Positions 36,778 through 47,007 of a stretch of DNA of 64,000 bases are shown one piece after another. Under the pieces are notes generated by a model that saw only the letters and a program-made list of their open reading frames with translations, ran no database searches and was not told the origin of the DNA. Position numbers and translations under genes: made by a program. The stretch covers positions 140,885 through 204,884 of the forward strand of contig NZ_JARIXP010000003.1 in the NCBI RefSeq assembly GCF_029269265.1. The letters are read 5' to 3'. The number at the start of each line of letters is the position of its first letter. Within the stretch, counting starts at the first letter, position 1. The DNA is from Rheinheimera sp. 1928-s (GTDB taxonomy: Bacteria > Pseudomonadota > Gammaproteobacteria > Enterobacterales > Alteromonadaceae).

Positions 36778-38493
36778 TCAGGCATGAAAGTCGGTTTTTG
36801 ATACTTTCACTTCGGCGACAACACCGACACGTACGACAAAATCACCAAAACATTCGTTGCTATTACGTTCTGCAACCCAGCGTCCAATCAGGCTATCCAG
36901 TGCTTGCAGAATGTCGGCTTCAGCTACGTTATCTAAATACAGCTTAGGTATACGGGTGCCCTGAGTATTGCCACCTAAATACAGGTTGTATTTACCAGGA
37001 CCACGGCCCACTAAACCAGCTTCGGCCAGCATGGCGCGACCACAGCCATTAGGGCAGCCCACCACACGTAAAATAATGTGATCATCTGGTACACCGTGTT
37101 TGGTCAGCAACTCTTCGACATGAGTGACCAAAGTTGGCAAATAACGTTCGGCTTCGGCCATAGCTAAAGGGCAAGTAGGCAAGGACACGCAGGCCATAGA
37201 GTTTTTACGCTGTTCTGTCACGCTGTCGTTGATCAAGCCATGCAAGCGGGCTAAAGCTTCAATGTCGGCTTTGTCTGCAGCCGCCACACCAGCGATAATC
37301 AAATTCTGATTCGCCGTCATGCGGAAGTCGCCTTTGTGAATACGGGCGATTTCAGCCACACCTGTTTTTAAGGTTTTACCCGGATAATCCAGAATACGGC
37401 CGTTTTCGATAAAGACAGTAAGGTGATGTTTACCATCTATGCCTTCCACCCAACCAAAACGATCGCCACGGCCAGTGAATTCATAGGCTCGGCTGGGTTG
37501 GAACTTCACGCCAACACGTTTTTCCACTTCGGCTTTAAATACGTCCACCCCAATGCGGTCTATGGTGTATTTGGTTTTGGCGTTTTTACGATTCACCCTG
37601 TCGCCATAATCACGCTGCACAGTCACTACATGTTCAGCCACTGCCAATACGTGCTCCAGAGCAATAAATCCAAAGTCTTCGGCTTTACGTGGGTAAGTGC
37701 CTTTATCGCCATGCGTCATGGCAAGACCACCGCCGACTAAGACGTTAAAGCCCACCAACTGGCCATTTTCGGCAATAGCGACAAAGTTTAAGTCGTTGGC
37801 ATGTACATCGACGTCATTTTGCGGCGGTATCACCACAGTAGTTTTAAACTTCCGCGGTAAATAAGTTTCGCCCAGAATAGGTTCGGCTTCTGTGGTTTCC
37901 ACTTTTTGCTCGTCCAGCCAAATCTCTGCGTAGGCTTTGGTTTTTGGCAGCAAATGCTCAGAAATTTTTGCCGCCCACTGATAGGCCTGTTGATGCAATA
38001 CCGACTCGACCGGATTCGAGGTGCATAAGACGTTACGATTGACATCACCCGCTGTAGCGATGGAGTCAATGCCAATGCTATTGAGCATCTGATGCATGCT
38101 TTTAATTTTCGGTTTTAACACACCGTGGAACTGAAAAGTCTGACGGGTGGTTAAACGAATACTGCCGTAAATAGTGTTATCCGCAGCAAACTCATCAATC
38201 GCCAGCCATTGTTGTGGCGTAATAATACCGCCCGGCATACGAGCACGTAACATGACGTTATGCAGCGGTTCCAGCTTTTGTTCTGCACGTTCAGCACGGA
38301 TATCACGGTCATCTTGCTGGTACATGCCGTGGAAACGGATCAACATAAAGTTGTCGCCGTTAAAGCCGCCGGTGATTTCGTCTTTTAAATCTTTGGTGAT
38401 AGTGCCACGTAATAAATGACTGTCTTTTTTCAGTCGTTCGTTATCAGACAGCTGACCTTGCACCTGTAAATCCGGGTTAATTGGCTGAGTCAT
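36778..38493 (-). CDS. cysI: Sulfite reductase hemoprotein beta subunit
   Basis: Siroheme and [4Fe-4S] enzyme that reduces sulfite to sulfide with electrons from CysJ. It is 571 aa (E. coli 570). The cluster cysteines are seen in [13 protein letters not shown] and [12 protein letters not shown], and the siroheme/sulfite-binding segment [14 protein letters not shown] near residue 110. It overlaps cysJ by one base (38493) and precedes cysH in a standard cysJIH operon. Its cofactor comes from cysG, 8 kb away. Confidence 0.98.
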   Translation of the reverse strand: MTQPINPDLQVQGQLSDNERLKKDSHLLRGTITKDLKDEITGGFNGDNFMLIRFHGMYQQDDRDIRAERAEQKLEPLHNVMLRARMPGGIITPQQWLAIDEFAADNTIYGSIRLTTRQTFQFHGVLKPKIKSMHQMLNSIGIDSIATAGDVNRNVLCTSNPVESVLHQQAYQWAAKISEHLLPKTKAYAEIWLDEQKVETTEAEPILGETYLPRKFKTTVVIPPQNDVDVHANDLNFVAIAENGQLVGFNVLVGGGLAMTHGDKGTYPRKAEDFGFIALEHVLAVAEHVVTVQRDYGDRVNRKNAKTKYTIDRIGVDVFKAEVEKRVGVKFQPSRAYEFTGRGDRFGWVEGIDGKHHLTVFIENGRILDYPGKTLKTGVAEIARIHKGDFRMTANQNLIIAGVAAADKADIEALARLHGLINDSVTEQRKNSMACVSLPTCPLAMAEAERYLPTLVTHVEELLTKHGVPDDHIILRVVGCPNGCGRAMLAEAGLVGRGPGKYNLYLGGNTQGTRIPKLYLDNVAEADILQALDSLIGRWVAERNSNECFGDFVVRVGVVAEVKVSKTDFHA

Positions 38494-40298
38494 TAATAAA
38501 CATCCTTCTGATAACGTTTGGCCTGACGTAAGTCGTCAAAATACTGTTCTGCTTGTTCTGCACTGAAGCCAGCTTGTTGTTGCGCTATATCGAGCAGCGC
38601 CTGATGCACATCTTTGGCCATTTTATTGCCATCGCCACAAATGTAGAGATAAGCGCCTTGTTGCAACCAGGCCCAGATTTCTTCTGCTTTTAACCGCAGT
38701 TTGTCCTGCACATAAACTTTTTGCGCCTGATCGCGGCTAAAAGCCACATCCAGTTTGCTCAGCACTCCACGTTTTAAATAATCCTGCAGTTCCACCTGAT
38801 ACAGGAAGTCCTGAGTAAAATGTGGGTTACCAAAAAACAGCCAGTTCTGACCTGTAGCTCCGGCTTGATCCCGCTCTTGCAGAAAGGCACGGAACGGCGC
38901 TATGCCTGTACCAGGTCCTATCATAATAACTGGCGTTTCATGGTCAGGCAGACGGAAGTTATCGTTGTGTTCCACAAAAACTTTAAGCTGCGCGCCTTCT
39001 TCCAATCGTTCCGCCAAAAAGCCTGAAGCCCCACCTAAATGCGTACTGCCAAAAGCGTCGTAACGCACTACGCCCAAAGTTAAGTGCACTTCATCACCCA
39101 CTTCAGCCTGTGAAGAGGCAATAGAATACAAACGCGGTTGCTGTTTACGCAAAGCATCCACTAATTGCTGGGCTGTTAAAGGCGCAGGGTGTTGTAAAAT
39201 CACATCCAGCGTCTGGCGGTTGTCCAGATACTGACGTAAAGCAGTTTTATCTTTCACCAGCTCCAGCAACTCACTATTGGCTGTCGCTTCTGCATATTTT
39301 TCGACAAAACTCGGGTAAGACTGAGTTAACTCCAGTTGTTCAGTTAAGGCAGTTTTTAAGCTGTAAGTCTGACCCGCTAACTGCACTTCAGTAGCACCAT
39401 CAAGCCCTGTTGCCGCCAAAATCGCATCCACTGCTTTGGTGTCATTAAGGAAATAAACCCCAAGCGAGTCACCCGGCTGATAGACGATGCCTGAATCTGC
39501 TAAGGAAATTTCAATATGACGCACATCTTTGGTCGAATCGCGGCCAGTGATTTTCTGATTAACAGATAACTCAGCCAGATAAGGCGTTTCTTTGGTAAAA
39601 GCACTGTCATGGCTGGCAGTGGCTGTGGCGCCAGGCCAGGCAATAACTTGAGCAGAACCGCTAGTTTGTTTTAGCTCTGGCGCAAAAGCCTGCACTGCAG
39701 TTTCAGTCCAGCTAGCCGCCTGTGCCGCATAATCAACATCCAGATCAGCTCGGGCGTGTAATCTTTTGCCACCTAAAGCCGCCAGCTGTTCGTCAAAGTC
39801 GATGGCTGTTTTACAGAAGAATTCATAGCTGGTATCACCCAAACCCAGCACAGCAAACTGCAGGCCATTCAGCTTAGGGGCTTTTTTACTGAATAAGAAT
39901 TTATGGAAAGCCACAGCACTTTCTGGTGGTTCACCTTCGCCATAAGTGGAGGTGACGATCAGCAGGTATTTTTCTTTGGCTAATTGAGTGGTTTTGTAGC
40001 TGCCAATATCTGTTAGCTTCACAGCTATGCCTTGTTGCTCAGCAGCCGCTTTAATTTTGTTCGCCACAGCTTTGGCATTGCCGGTTTGTGAGCCATATAA
40101 AATAGTCAACACCGCACTTTCATGGCTTTGTTGCGCAGTTGCTGGCAACTGGCCGCCCGCCAACTGAGCAGCTGCAGCAAGATAACCACTGACCCAGGCC
40201 TGCTGAATAGGATTAAGCTGGCTGACTAGCGACTGTAAATCCTTGATTTGTTGAGCGGACAAAGGACTGGCCTGAGCAGCTAAAGACGCGAATAGCAT
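38493..40298 (-). CDS. cysJ: Sulfite reductase flavoprotein alpha subunit
   Basis: FMN/FAD protein passing electrons from NADPH to CysI. At 601 aa (E. coli 599) it has an FMN flavodoxin domain ([29 protein letters not shown]), an FAD domain ([22 protein letters not shown]) and an NADPH domain ([33 protein letters not shown]) ending in QKDVY. First gene of cysJIH. The 195-bp gap to the divergent sensor kinase contains a promoter with the same operator-like core as cysG. Confidence 0.98.
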   Translation of the reverse strand: MLFASLAAQASPLSAQQIKDLQSLVSQLNPIQQAWVSGYLAAAAQLAGGQLPATAQQSHESAVLTILYGSQTGNAKAVANKIKAAAEQQGIAVKLTDIGSYKTTQLAKEKYLLIVTSTYGEGEPPESAVAFHKFLFSKKAPKLNGLQFAVLGLGDTSYEFFCKTAIDFDEQLAALGGKRLHARADLDVDYAAQAASWTETAVQAFAPELKQTSGSAQVIAWPGATATASHDSAFTKETPYLAELSVNQKITGRDSTKDVRHIEISLADSGIVYQPGDSLGVYFLNDTKAVDAILAATGLDGATEVQLAGQTYSLKTALTEQLELTQSYPSFVEKYAEATANSELLELVKDKTALRQYLDNRQTLDVILQHPAPLTAQQLVDALRKQQPRLYSIASSQAEVGDEVHLTLGVVRYDAFGSTHLGGASGFLAERLEEGAQLKVFVEHNDNFRLPDHETPVIMIGPGTGIAPFRAFLQERDQAGATGQNWLFFGNPHFTQDFLYQVELQDYLKRGVLSKLDVAFSRDQAQKVYVQDKLRLKAEEIWAWLQQGAYLYICGDGNKMAKDVHQALLDIAQQQAGFSAEQAEQYFDDLRQAKRYQKDVY

Positions 40299-40329
40299 AA
40301 AAACACCACAAATAAGCTAAGTTATCGCC

Positions 40330-40350
40330 ATTTTAGCCGTCTAAATGGAT
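40330..40350 (-). promoter_or_regulatory. cysJ promoter element matching the cysG operator
   Basis: Minus strand: a good -10 TAAAAT (40335-40330), with AGCCGTCT AAATGGAT on the plus strand at 40335-40350. Read on the minus strand it shares 16 of 21 positions with the cysG operator plus -10, including TTTAGACG-CT-AA. The element starts on the first base of the -10 in both promoters. Only the first half is a good met box (7/8). Confidence 0.5.
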
Positions 40351-40493
40351 AAACCTAAATAACCCTTCTCTCTGCTTTATACTTTTTAGTTATTAAAATA
40401 AGTTTTTGCTTTATAACTATAAAAACAGATGACGCCTTGCCCTTATCGGAACTGGTTGTTAGCATGGCTTGAATCTGTTCAGGGAGTTGTGCA

Positions 40494-43388
40494 GTGTCTG
40501 TTAAGTGGCTTTTTTTCTGGTTAAACCTGGTAGTGCTGTATTTACCTGCAATGGCGCAAAGTCAACAACAGGTGGAAGTTGCAACTGCATCTGAACGCCA
40601 GCAATTAGTACAACAACTCTCACAAAGTACAGACCCAACAGAGCGGCTGGCTGTCCTGGTCCGGCTGACCGAAGTTTTTGTCACACAAGACCCTGCGCTT
40701 AGCCTGAATTATGCCACCCAATGGCTACAAAATACTGCCGACAGGGAAAGTGTTGATTACCAACGTATACTGCTGCAACAAACCACAGCTTTTATGCTGC
40801 AAGGTAATTATCAACAGGCCTACCAGACCAGTCTGGAAACAGAACGTCTGGCTCGGGCAACAAAAGACAACAAGCTATTATTTAACGCGCTCCGACGACA
40901 AGCGGATAATCTGAACCGTTTAGGTCAGGCCGATCATGCCCTGCCCAAAGCTCTTGAAGCCATGCAAATTGCCGTTGATGCTAATAATGCGGTGCCGCTG
41001 CAAATCATCCGTTATGACCTGGCGCATATTTATCTGAACTTGTATGCCTATCCACAGGCCATTCAAATTGCCAGCGATGGCTTGAATCTGGCGATGACCG
41101 GAGATGACAGCAACCGTCAGGCCAATTTTTTACATCTGCTGGCTGAAGCCAGTCGCTTGTATCAACAGTATCAGGCTGCTGAAGATTTCGCCCGTAACGC
41201 GCTGGAGTTACGTTTGAGCCGGCAAGAGCAGGCGTTAGTCGCCTTGTATCATTTAAGTCTGGCCCGCAGTTTATTGCCTCAGCAGAAATATCAGGAAAGT
41301 GAGCAACAGTTGCAGCTGGCATTGCTTGCCGCCCAACAAGTGAGTAATAACATTGAACAGGCCGATGCCCTGCAAAGCTTAGCCTGGCTGGATTTACATT
41401 TTGGCCGCATTGATCAGGCCAACCACAAATATCAACAACTAGCCCAATTGCTGCAAGCGGAGGACTATAAAGCCAGTTTCAGACGTTTCAGCTTGCGGCA
41501 TCTGAGCGATTTGTTTGAGTTCTCTTTACAACCACAAGCTGCGGCTTTGTATGCAAAGCTGGATTTACAAGCCTCCCATTTTACCGAGCCCCAGCAATTG
41601 CTGGACTATTGGCAGGTGACAGCACAGGTAGCAAACTTTAAGCAACAATACCAGCAGGCTTACAGCGCTTTGGAGCAGGTACGCCAGTTACAACAATCTT
41701 TATTTGATGACAAAAGCCATAAACAGGCGCTGGTGATTGCCAGTGAACAACACAAAAGCTTACTGGAGCGTAATCTGCAGCAAGCCTCTCAACAAAACCA
41801 ACTGGATCAACTGACGCATCAGCATCAGAAAAATATGCTGATGCTGTTGTCCGTAGGCGCTTGCTTAGCCTTGGCTTTGTTGTTGTCGTTGTTTTATCAC
41901 AAATCACGGCGTAACCGTCTGCTGCTGCAAAAACAGCAGGAAATGGCGCAGCAGAAAATTGCGGTAAAAAATGAGTTTATTGCCACTTTAGGTCATGAAA
42001 TCCGCACGCCATTGCAAGGTATAGATGCAGTGCTGGCGCAAGTGCTGCCAGAAATTGAACACCCAGGCAGCCAACAGAAAATACAACTGGCGCGCCGCTC
42101 TGTCTGGTCTTTGGATAACATTATTAACAATATTCTGACCAGCAGCAGGTTGGATTACGGGGTCTACCAGCCCGTAGATCAGCCAGTGGTGTTGATCGAA
42201 TTATTGGGCCGCCTGCACGACTTACTCGAACCTCTGGCCAATAACAAAGGGTTGAAATTAAGCTGTTCAGTTACCTCTAATCTGCCAGCGCTTTTGTTGT
42301 TGGATGAGAATCTGTTAACCCAGTTGCTGACCAATCTGATTTCTAATGCAGTGAAATACACCAAACAAGGGGAGATTGAGGTCAGAGTAGAGTTGTTGAA
42401 CCAAACTGACTCCTCGCTACAGCTGCTATTTAAAGTGCGGGATACAGGTGTGGGTTTAACCACATTGCAAATAAGCCAGCTGTTGCGGGGCGAGCGCCTG
42501 AATCAGCAACGCACTTTGCAGGCAGGGCCAGGCCTTGGCATGCTGGTGTGCCAAAGGTTGCTGCAACAACTGGGCTCAGAACTGAACATTCAATCCGTGC
42601 CAGGTATTGGCACCGAAGTCAGTTTTAGTCTTAAGTGTCAGGCGTCCACTTTATTGCCGGCAACAGCGTCAGTTGCGGCAGAACAACATCATGCCCTGGT
42701 CGTTGAAGATGATGAGTTATGTCGTGTCAGCCTGGAACAAGTGCTGACAGAGTTAGGCTTTGTAGTGACCACAGCGTCCAGCCTGCAGCAGGTACAACAA
42801 TTACCTGCACAGCTTTGGTCCTGGGTGTTTTTAGATGGCCAGTTAGAAGACGCTGATGCTTCGCAAACCATACAGCAGTTACAACTGCAGCGTCAGGTGG
42901 ATGCACAAAGCCGCTTTGTACTGGTGAGTGGTTCAGCACAAAACCAAACCATACCTGCGGTCAGCGCCGTTTTGTCTAAGCCCTGGCGGCGTGAACAATT
43001 ACAGGCTCTGATCGCTCAACTGGCGCAATTGCCGCCGCTTAGTCCTTTGTATCAAACCGACTATTTGCAGCAGGCTTTGCAGGCTCTGAACGCGGAACAA
43101 CGCCAAAAGCTGAGTACCAATGTGCAGCAGCAACTTGCTGTTTTACAGCACGAATTAACCCAGACAACACCAGATCCTAAAGTATTTCATCGTTTGATCG
43201 GCAGTATGGGACAGTTGGGACTGATGCGCTTAAGCCAGTTATGCCGACTCATGGAGCAACAGCTGCATCAGGATCAAAAGCCCGAGCCATGGTTAAACAA
43301 CCAACTGCACCTCTGTATACAACAAAGCCAGCAGGCTCTTATGCTATTGTTGGAACGCTATAACCAAAGCGGCTCAAACAATAAATAG
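40494..43388 (+). CDS. Hybrid sensor histidine kinase with periplasmic TPR domain, receiver and Hpt
   Basis: A 964-aa ArcB/BarA-like multistep kinase. Signal peptide (to about residue 22), a periplasmic helical TPR-like region (about 35-400), a coiled coil, one membrane helix (about 445-467, MLMLLSVGACLALALLL), HisKA with His501 in LGHEIRTPLQGI, HATPase (NLISNAVKYTKQGE, DTGVGL, GPGLGM), a receiver with Asp781 in WVFLDGQLED and Lys in LSKPW, and a C-terminal Hpt-like domain with candidate His899 in FHRLIGSMGQLG. GTG start at 40494 after AGGGAG. The Hpt core differs from the usual HxLKG. Divergent from cysJ; ligand and output regulator are unknown. Confidence 0.9.
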   Translation: MSVKWLFFWLNLVVLYLPAMAQSQQQVEVATASERQQLVQQLSQSTDPTERLAVLVRLTEVFVTQDPALSLNYATQWLQNTADRESVDYQRILLQQTTAFMLQGNYQQAYQTSLETERLARATKDNKLLFNALRRQADNLNRLGQADHALPKALEAMQIAVDANNAVPLQIIRYDLAHIYLNLYAYPQAIQIASDGLNLAMTGDDSNRQANFLHLLAEASRLYQQYQAAEDFARNALELRLSRQEQALVALYHLSLARSLLPQQKYQESEQQLQLALLAAQQVSNNIEQADALQSLAWLDLHFGRIDQANHKYQQLAQLLQAEDYKASFRRFSLRHLSDLFEFSLQPQAAALYAKLDLQASHFTEPQQLLDYWQVTAQVANFKQQYQQAYSALEQVRQLQQSLFDDKSHKQALVIASEQHKSLLERNLQQASQQNQLDQLTHQHQKNMLMLLSVGACLALALLLSLFYHKSRRNRLLLQKQQEMAQQKIAVKNEFIATLGHEIRTPLQGIDAVLAQVLPEIEHPGSQQKIQLARRSVWSLDNIINNILTSSRLDYGVYQPVDQPVVLIELLGRLHDLLEPLANNKGLKLSCSVTSNLPALLLLDENLLTQLLTNLISNAVKYTKQGEIEVRVELLNQTDSSLQLLFKVRDTGVGLTTLQISQLLRGERLNQQRTLQAGPGLGMLVCQRLLQQLGSELNIQSVPGIGTEVSFSLKCQASTLLPATASVAAEQHHALVVEDDELCRVSLEQVLTELGFVVTTASSLQQVQQLPAQLWSWVFLDGQLEDADASQTIQQLQLQRQVDAQSRFVLVSGSAQNQTIPAVSAVLSKPWRREQLQALIAQLAQLPPLSPLYQTDYLQQALQALNAEQRQKLSTNVQQQLAVLQHELTQTTPDPKVFHRLIGSMGQLGLMRLSQLCRLMEQQLHQDQKPEPWLNNQLHLCIQQSQQALMLLLERYNQSGSNNK

Positions 43389-43460
43389 TTTGAAGGGGAA
43401 TTCAGTGGTGATTCATTACTTTTCCGGCAGCATGGTTGTTTTCACCTTATTGGGGTTGTT

Positions 43461-44252
43461 ATGAAGTATATCTGTGTCAGCACATTGCTGCTGTTAAGTG
43501 GCCTGAGTTACGCCAGTGATCAGTGTGCTTTAACCTTGCAGGACGATTTAAAAGTCAGCCCTTCTGTGGTTAGTGTGCAAAGGGGTGAGCAGGAACTGTG
43601 GCGCATTGATACCACAGGTCAGCTGTGGCTGGCTCAGCAAAAAAACAACAGCACAGCGGAAACCCGGCAGCACCTCAAAGCCTATCAGCAAGGTATTCGT
43701 AGTCAGGTTACAGCCTCTGCCGCCTTAATGGATGATAGTCTGCAACTGGCACGCACTGTGCTCGATCAAAATGTTCAGGCTACTACAGGCCAAAGCCTGA
43801 AAGACAACCCTGAATTGCAACAACCTGTGGACCAACTGGAGCAGCAACTGAATCAACTGGTTCAGCGACAAGGCGATACTGTGTATGTCTATGGCAGTCA
43901 GCTGCGTTCAGCCGATAAAAATTTAGCCAAAGAAGCAGAGCAACGCATTCAGCAGGCTGTGGCTAAAATCAGTGGCCAGATGATGTTGACCTTAGGCCAG
44001 AATGTGCTGCAAAGCCCAGGCTCTGCTACAGAAAAAATGCAAAGCTTTCGTACTAAAATGCAAAACTTTGGCAGTCAGTTAAAAACTGATATGCAAAAAA
44101 ACAGTACAAACTTACAACAACGAGGCCAGCAGATTTGTCAGCAGTTAAAAACGCTGGATCTGCTGGAACAACAAATTCAGCAACAGATCCCGGCCATGTC
44201 GCCTTATGATCTGATCGATGGCCAGAGCGAAGGCTTTAAACCTGTGATCTGA
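43461..44252 (+). CDS. YggN-type DUF2884 periplasmic protein
   Basis: A 263-aa exported protein with signal peptide MKYICVSTLLLLSGLSYAS. It matches the DUF2884 family (E. coli YggN) by the opening CALTLQDDLKVSPSVVSV, the ELWRIDTTGQLWL block and a long glutamine-rich helical region that follows. Function is unknown; a periplasmic coiled-coil role is likely. It is 72 bp downstream of the sensor kinase and 14 bp upstream of the RidA gene, so the three may be one transcript. Confidence 0.85.
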   Translation: MKYICVSTLLLLSGLSYASDQCALTLQDDLKVSPSVVSVQRGEQELWRIDTTGQLWLAQQKNNSTAETRQHLKAYQQGIRSQVTASAALMDDSLQLARTVLDQNVQATTGQSLKDNPELQQPVDQLEQQLNQLVQRQGDTVYVYGSQLRSADKNLAKEAEQRIQQAVAKISGQMMLTLGQNVLQSPGSATEKMQSFRTKMQNFGSQLKTDMQKNSTNLQQRGQQICQQLKTLDLLEQQIQQQIPAMSPYDLIDGQSEGFKPVI

Positions 44253-44266
44253 CAAAGGGAAACCCA

Positions 44267-44611
44267 ATGATCCAACGTATACAACCAAGCAAAAGATATA
44301 GCGAAGCAGTGATAGCCAATGGTTTCGTGTTTTTATCCGGTATGGTGCCGGACAATCTGGATGATGATGCGACAGCTCAAACCGCTCATGTGCTGGCACA
44401 AATTGATGCAGTACTAGCGGAAGTGGGCATCAGTAAAAGCCGTATTGTCGATACCACTATTTATCTTGCGGATATGGCGGACTACAACGCGATGAATGCA
44501 GCCTGGGATTTATGGGTTGAAGAAGGCCAGGCTCCTGCTCGTGCTACGGTAGAAGCTCGCCTGGCGAATCCGCTTTGGAAAGTAGAAATTAAGGTCACAG
44601 CTGCGCTTTAA
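44267..44611 (+). CDS. RidA family deaminase
   Basis: Member of the RidA/YjgF family of 114 aa, which hydrolyses reactive enamine/imine intermediates such as 2-aminoacrylate released by PLP enzymes like IlvA. The start IQRIQPSKRYSEAVIANGFVFLSGMVP and the end PARATVEARLANPLWKVEIKV carry the conserved Gly/Arg/Glu of the active cleft (quoted in short pieces). The sequence LANPLWKVEI departs from E. coli RidA, so it is probably a paralogue of another Rid subgroup. It overlaps the convergent ankyrin gene by 4 bp. Confidence 0.9.
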   Translation: MIQRIQPSKRYSEAVIANGFVFLSGMVPDNLDDDATAQTAHVLAQIDAVLAEVGISKSRIVDTTIYLADMADYNAMNAAWDLWVEEGQAPARATVEARLANPLWKVEIKVTAAL

Positions 44612-45123
44612 TCTTGAGCTGAGTCTTTTCTCGTGCTTTGTTTCGCTGCAACGGCCTTCGCCAGTTGTTGCAGCTTTTCGCTTTGACCAAACACTTCAGC
44701 AAACTGCGCTACTGTCATTTTCTCTTTATCTGTCACTGGCGCTTTTGCATCCACTGAACTGTCTTCATTGCAATCAATGGGGTAGAGAATCTTACCTATA
44801 CTCCACTCGGCTTTGACTATGGCCCCCATCATGGCGGTATGACCTCTTTTATCACGCAGGCAAGCGTCAGCACCTTGTTTCAGTAGTAATTCAACAGCGG
44901 CCTGCTGCCCAGCATAAGTGGCCACCATCAGAGCGGTATAACTTTGGTTATTACGCTGGTCCACAGGATATCCCTGCTGTAAAAACTCATTCAAAACGAC
45001 AACATCACCAGTGCGGGCAGCAGCAAAAAAGTAAGACGTGAGTTGTTCCAATGGAGCAGCGGCTTGTTCTTCAGAGTGCACCAGAGCGCTTAATAACATC
45101 AAACTCAGTAGTAGTAATCGCAT
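44608..45123 (-). CDS. Exported ankyrin-repeat protein (AnkB-like)
   Basis: A 171-aa protein with signal peptide (MRLLLLSLMLLSALVHS) and about three ankyrin repeats (residues 30-115: TGDVVVLNEFLQQGYPVDQR, SYTALMVATYAGQQAAVELL, GADACLRDKRGHTAMMGAI). In Pseudomonas the periplasmic ankyrin AnkB is encoded after catalase KatB and supports its activity. Here too the gene follows a periplasmic catalase on the same strand, so that partnership is inferred. A 270-bp structured repeat separates the two genes. Confidence 0.85.
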   Translation of the reverse strand: MRLLLLSLMLLSALVHSEEQAAAPLEQLTSYFFAAARTGDVVVLNEFLQQGYPVDQRNNQSYTALMVATYAGQQAAVELLLKQGADACLRDKRGHTAMMGAIVKAEWSIGKILYPIDCNEDSSVDAKAPVTDKEKMTVAQFAEVFGQSEKLQQLAKAVAAKQSTRKDSAQD

Positions 45124-45149
45124 CAGATAAATGCCTCAAATATAGAGTT

Positions 45150-45340
45150 ATGGGTTCCCCAAAGTAATTGGAGTTGCAGCGAGGCGACAAGTGAGCGAGA
45201 CCCCAGGAGCATAGTTGTCCTATGTGACTGGGGCGAGAGCGCGTAGTCAACAAAGCTGCGGCTTCAAGTACGCAGGGGAATTAGTGCCTGCGAAACTCAC
45301 CCTGGGTGCAGGACAGAGCATACGAGTTTCGCAGGGCTTT
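45150..45340. repeat. Structured intergenic repeat between catalase and ankyrin genes
   Basis: The segment holds two nested palindromes. The first is CCCCAG (45201-45206), GA, GCATAG, loop TTGTC, CTATGT, GA, CTGGGG (45228-45233), a hairpin with a tandem GA/GA internal loop. The second is CCTGCGAAACTC (45287-45298) paired perfectly with GAGTTTCGCAGG (45324-45335). The upstream GAGGCGACAAGTGAGCGAGA and the AACAAAGCTGCGGCTTCAAG stretch look like a dispersed element of the kind common in Alteromonadales. That comparison is from memory. No gene is evident. Confidence 0.6.
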
Positions 45341-45393
45341 AAACAAAGGTCAGCTGACAGCGACTGCCAGCCGAACTGCACCCGAGACAGGTA

Positions 45394-46902
45394 TTACAGA
45401 GATTTCGCTATTTGCTGCACTTGTTTTAAATCGCCATTGACGGCTTTGGTTAAACGAGTGCCATAGTCGCTATCCGCTTTGTAGAAGTGCGCCAGCATTT
45501 TATGTTTGGTGGCAGAGTCTTTTACTGCCCCTAAATCACCGGACAAGTTGCGGATCAGATTGGCTTGTTGCTGTTTATCAAAGCTGCGGTACAAAGCACC
45601 GGCCTGACTAAAGTTGTCCTGCTTACTGATGGCTTTTTGCATCACTGTGCCATCCAGTTTTGTTTCGACAGCACGGGCAGCAGCAACCACAGTTTTTGGT
45701 TCAACCCGGCTTGGCTCATAATTCACATTGGATGTGCTATGACCAAAGTTCATAGCGCCATCCTGGTTGTGGTTATCCACCATCACTTTGGCTCTGTTGA
45801 TTGGCAACTGGCTATGATTTGCGCCTAAGCGATACAGTTGAGTATCGGAGTAAGAGAAAATACGGCCTTGTAATAAACGATCTTCCGACGGCTCTATACC
45901 TGGGATCAGGTTGGCTGGCGCAAAAGCCGATTGCTCAGTTTCTTCAAAGAAGTTATCTGGCATCCGGTTTAACGTCATAGTGCCGACTTTACGTTCTTTC
46001 ACACCAGGCCAGGTTTTAGTGGCATCCAGTGGGTTAAAGTCGAAATCATCCAGCTGATCCGGCGTGATCACCTGCACATACAGATCCCATTTCGGGTTAT
46101 TACCCGCATTGATGTTCTGGTACAAGTCGCGGGTCAGGTGGTTAAAATCCATGCCCTGAGTTTTAGTCACCTGATCAGCATCAAGCGATTTCACGCCCTG
46201 CAGACTCTTCCAGTTGAACTTGACGTAATGCACCAGGCCTTTGTCATTGATGAATTTGTACGCATGCACACCAAAACCATTCATTTCACGGTAGCTGGCT
46301 GGCGTGCCTAAATCTGAATACACAAAGGTCAGCATCTGGGTAGAACCGGGTTCATGTGACATAAAGTCAAAGACACGATTTGGGTCTTGCATATTGTCAA
46401 CCGGTGACGGTTTTAACGAATGCACCATATCCGGGAATTTAATCGCATCACGAATAAAAAATACCGGCAGGTTGTTCCCTACTAAATCCCAGTTGCCTTG
46501 ATCAGAATAAAACTTCACCGCAAAACCACGAGGGTCGCGCAATGTTTCAGGGCTATGGTTGCCATGAATAACAGTGGAGAAACGCACAAAAACAGGTGTT
46601 GTTTTGCCTTGGTTTGCAAAAGGCGCAGCTATGGTTAAATCGGATAAATCGTCAGTCGCAACAAATTCGCCATGAGCACCAGTACCACGGGCATGCACAA
46701 CACGCTCTGGAATACGTTCACGGGCAAAACGTTGTAACTTTTGGATCAGGTGCACGTCTTGCAGTAAAACACTGCCGTTGGCTCCTGCTGTAGTAGAATT
46801 CTGGTTATCACCTACCGGAGCACCGTTGTCTCTGGTTAAAGTGTTCGCTTGTACGGCTAAAGACAGACCTAAAGCTAAAACTAAGGCTGATTTATTAAAC
46901 AT
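45394..46902 (-). CDS. Periplasmic catalase (KatB-like, monofunctional)
   Basis: Clade-type small-subunit haem catalase, 502 aa, with a Sec signal peptide (MFNKSALVLALGLSLAVQA). The catalytic histidine is in RVVHARGTGAHG, the Asn in DLVGNNLPVFFIRD, and the haem-ligand tyrosine in FSYSDTQLYRLGANH. It detoxifies hydrogen peroxide in the periplasm. I start at the ATG at 46902, with GAGGG 7 nt upstream; the longer reading to 46956 spoils the signal peptide. The ankyrin gene downstream mirrors the katB-ankB arrangement. Confidence 0.95.
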   Translation of the reverse strand: MFNKSALVLALGLSLAVQANTLTRDNGAPVGDNQNSTTAGANGSVLLQDVHLIQKLQRFARERIPERVVHARGTGAHGEFVATDDLSDLTIAAPFANQGKTTPVFVRFSTVIHGNHSPETLRDPRGFAVKFYSDQGNWDLVGNNLPVFFIRDAIKFPDMVHSLKPSPVDNMQDPNRVFDFMSHEPGSTQMLTFVYSDLGTPASYREMNGFGVHAYKFINDKGLVHYVKFNWKSLQGVKSLDADQVTKTQGMDFNHLTRDLYQNINAGNNPKWDLYVQVITPDQLDDFDFNPLDATKTWPGVKERKVGTMTLNRMPDNFFEETEQSAFAPANLIPGIEPSEDRLLQGRIFSYSDTQLYRLGANHSQLPINRAKVMVDNHNQDGAMNFGHSTSNVNYEPSRVEPKTVVAAARAVETKLDGTVMQKAISKQDNFSQAGALYRSFDKQQQANLIRNLSGDLGAVKDSATKHKMLAHFYKADSDYGTRLTKAVNGDLKQVQQIAKSL

Positions 46903-47007
46903 TATTATGACCCTCTTGGAGTGTGCTCTATCCTGCCAACACAGAGTAGACTCCAAAGGTCATTTAAAAAAACGAAATAAAACTATCGCATCAATCTAAA
47001 AAACAAA

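Noticed and set aside
45215-45466. 83-codon plus-strand frame over the catalase-ankyrin gap
   Set aside because: It runs through the structured repeat and antisense into the catalase gene. No ribosome-binding site and no motif.
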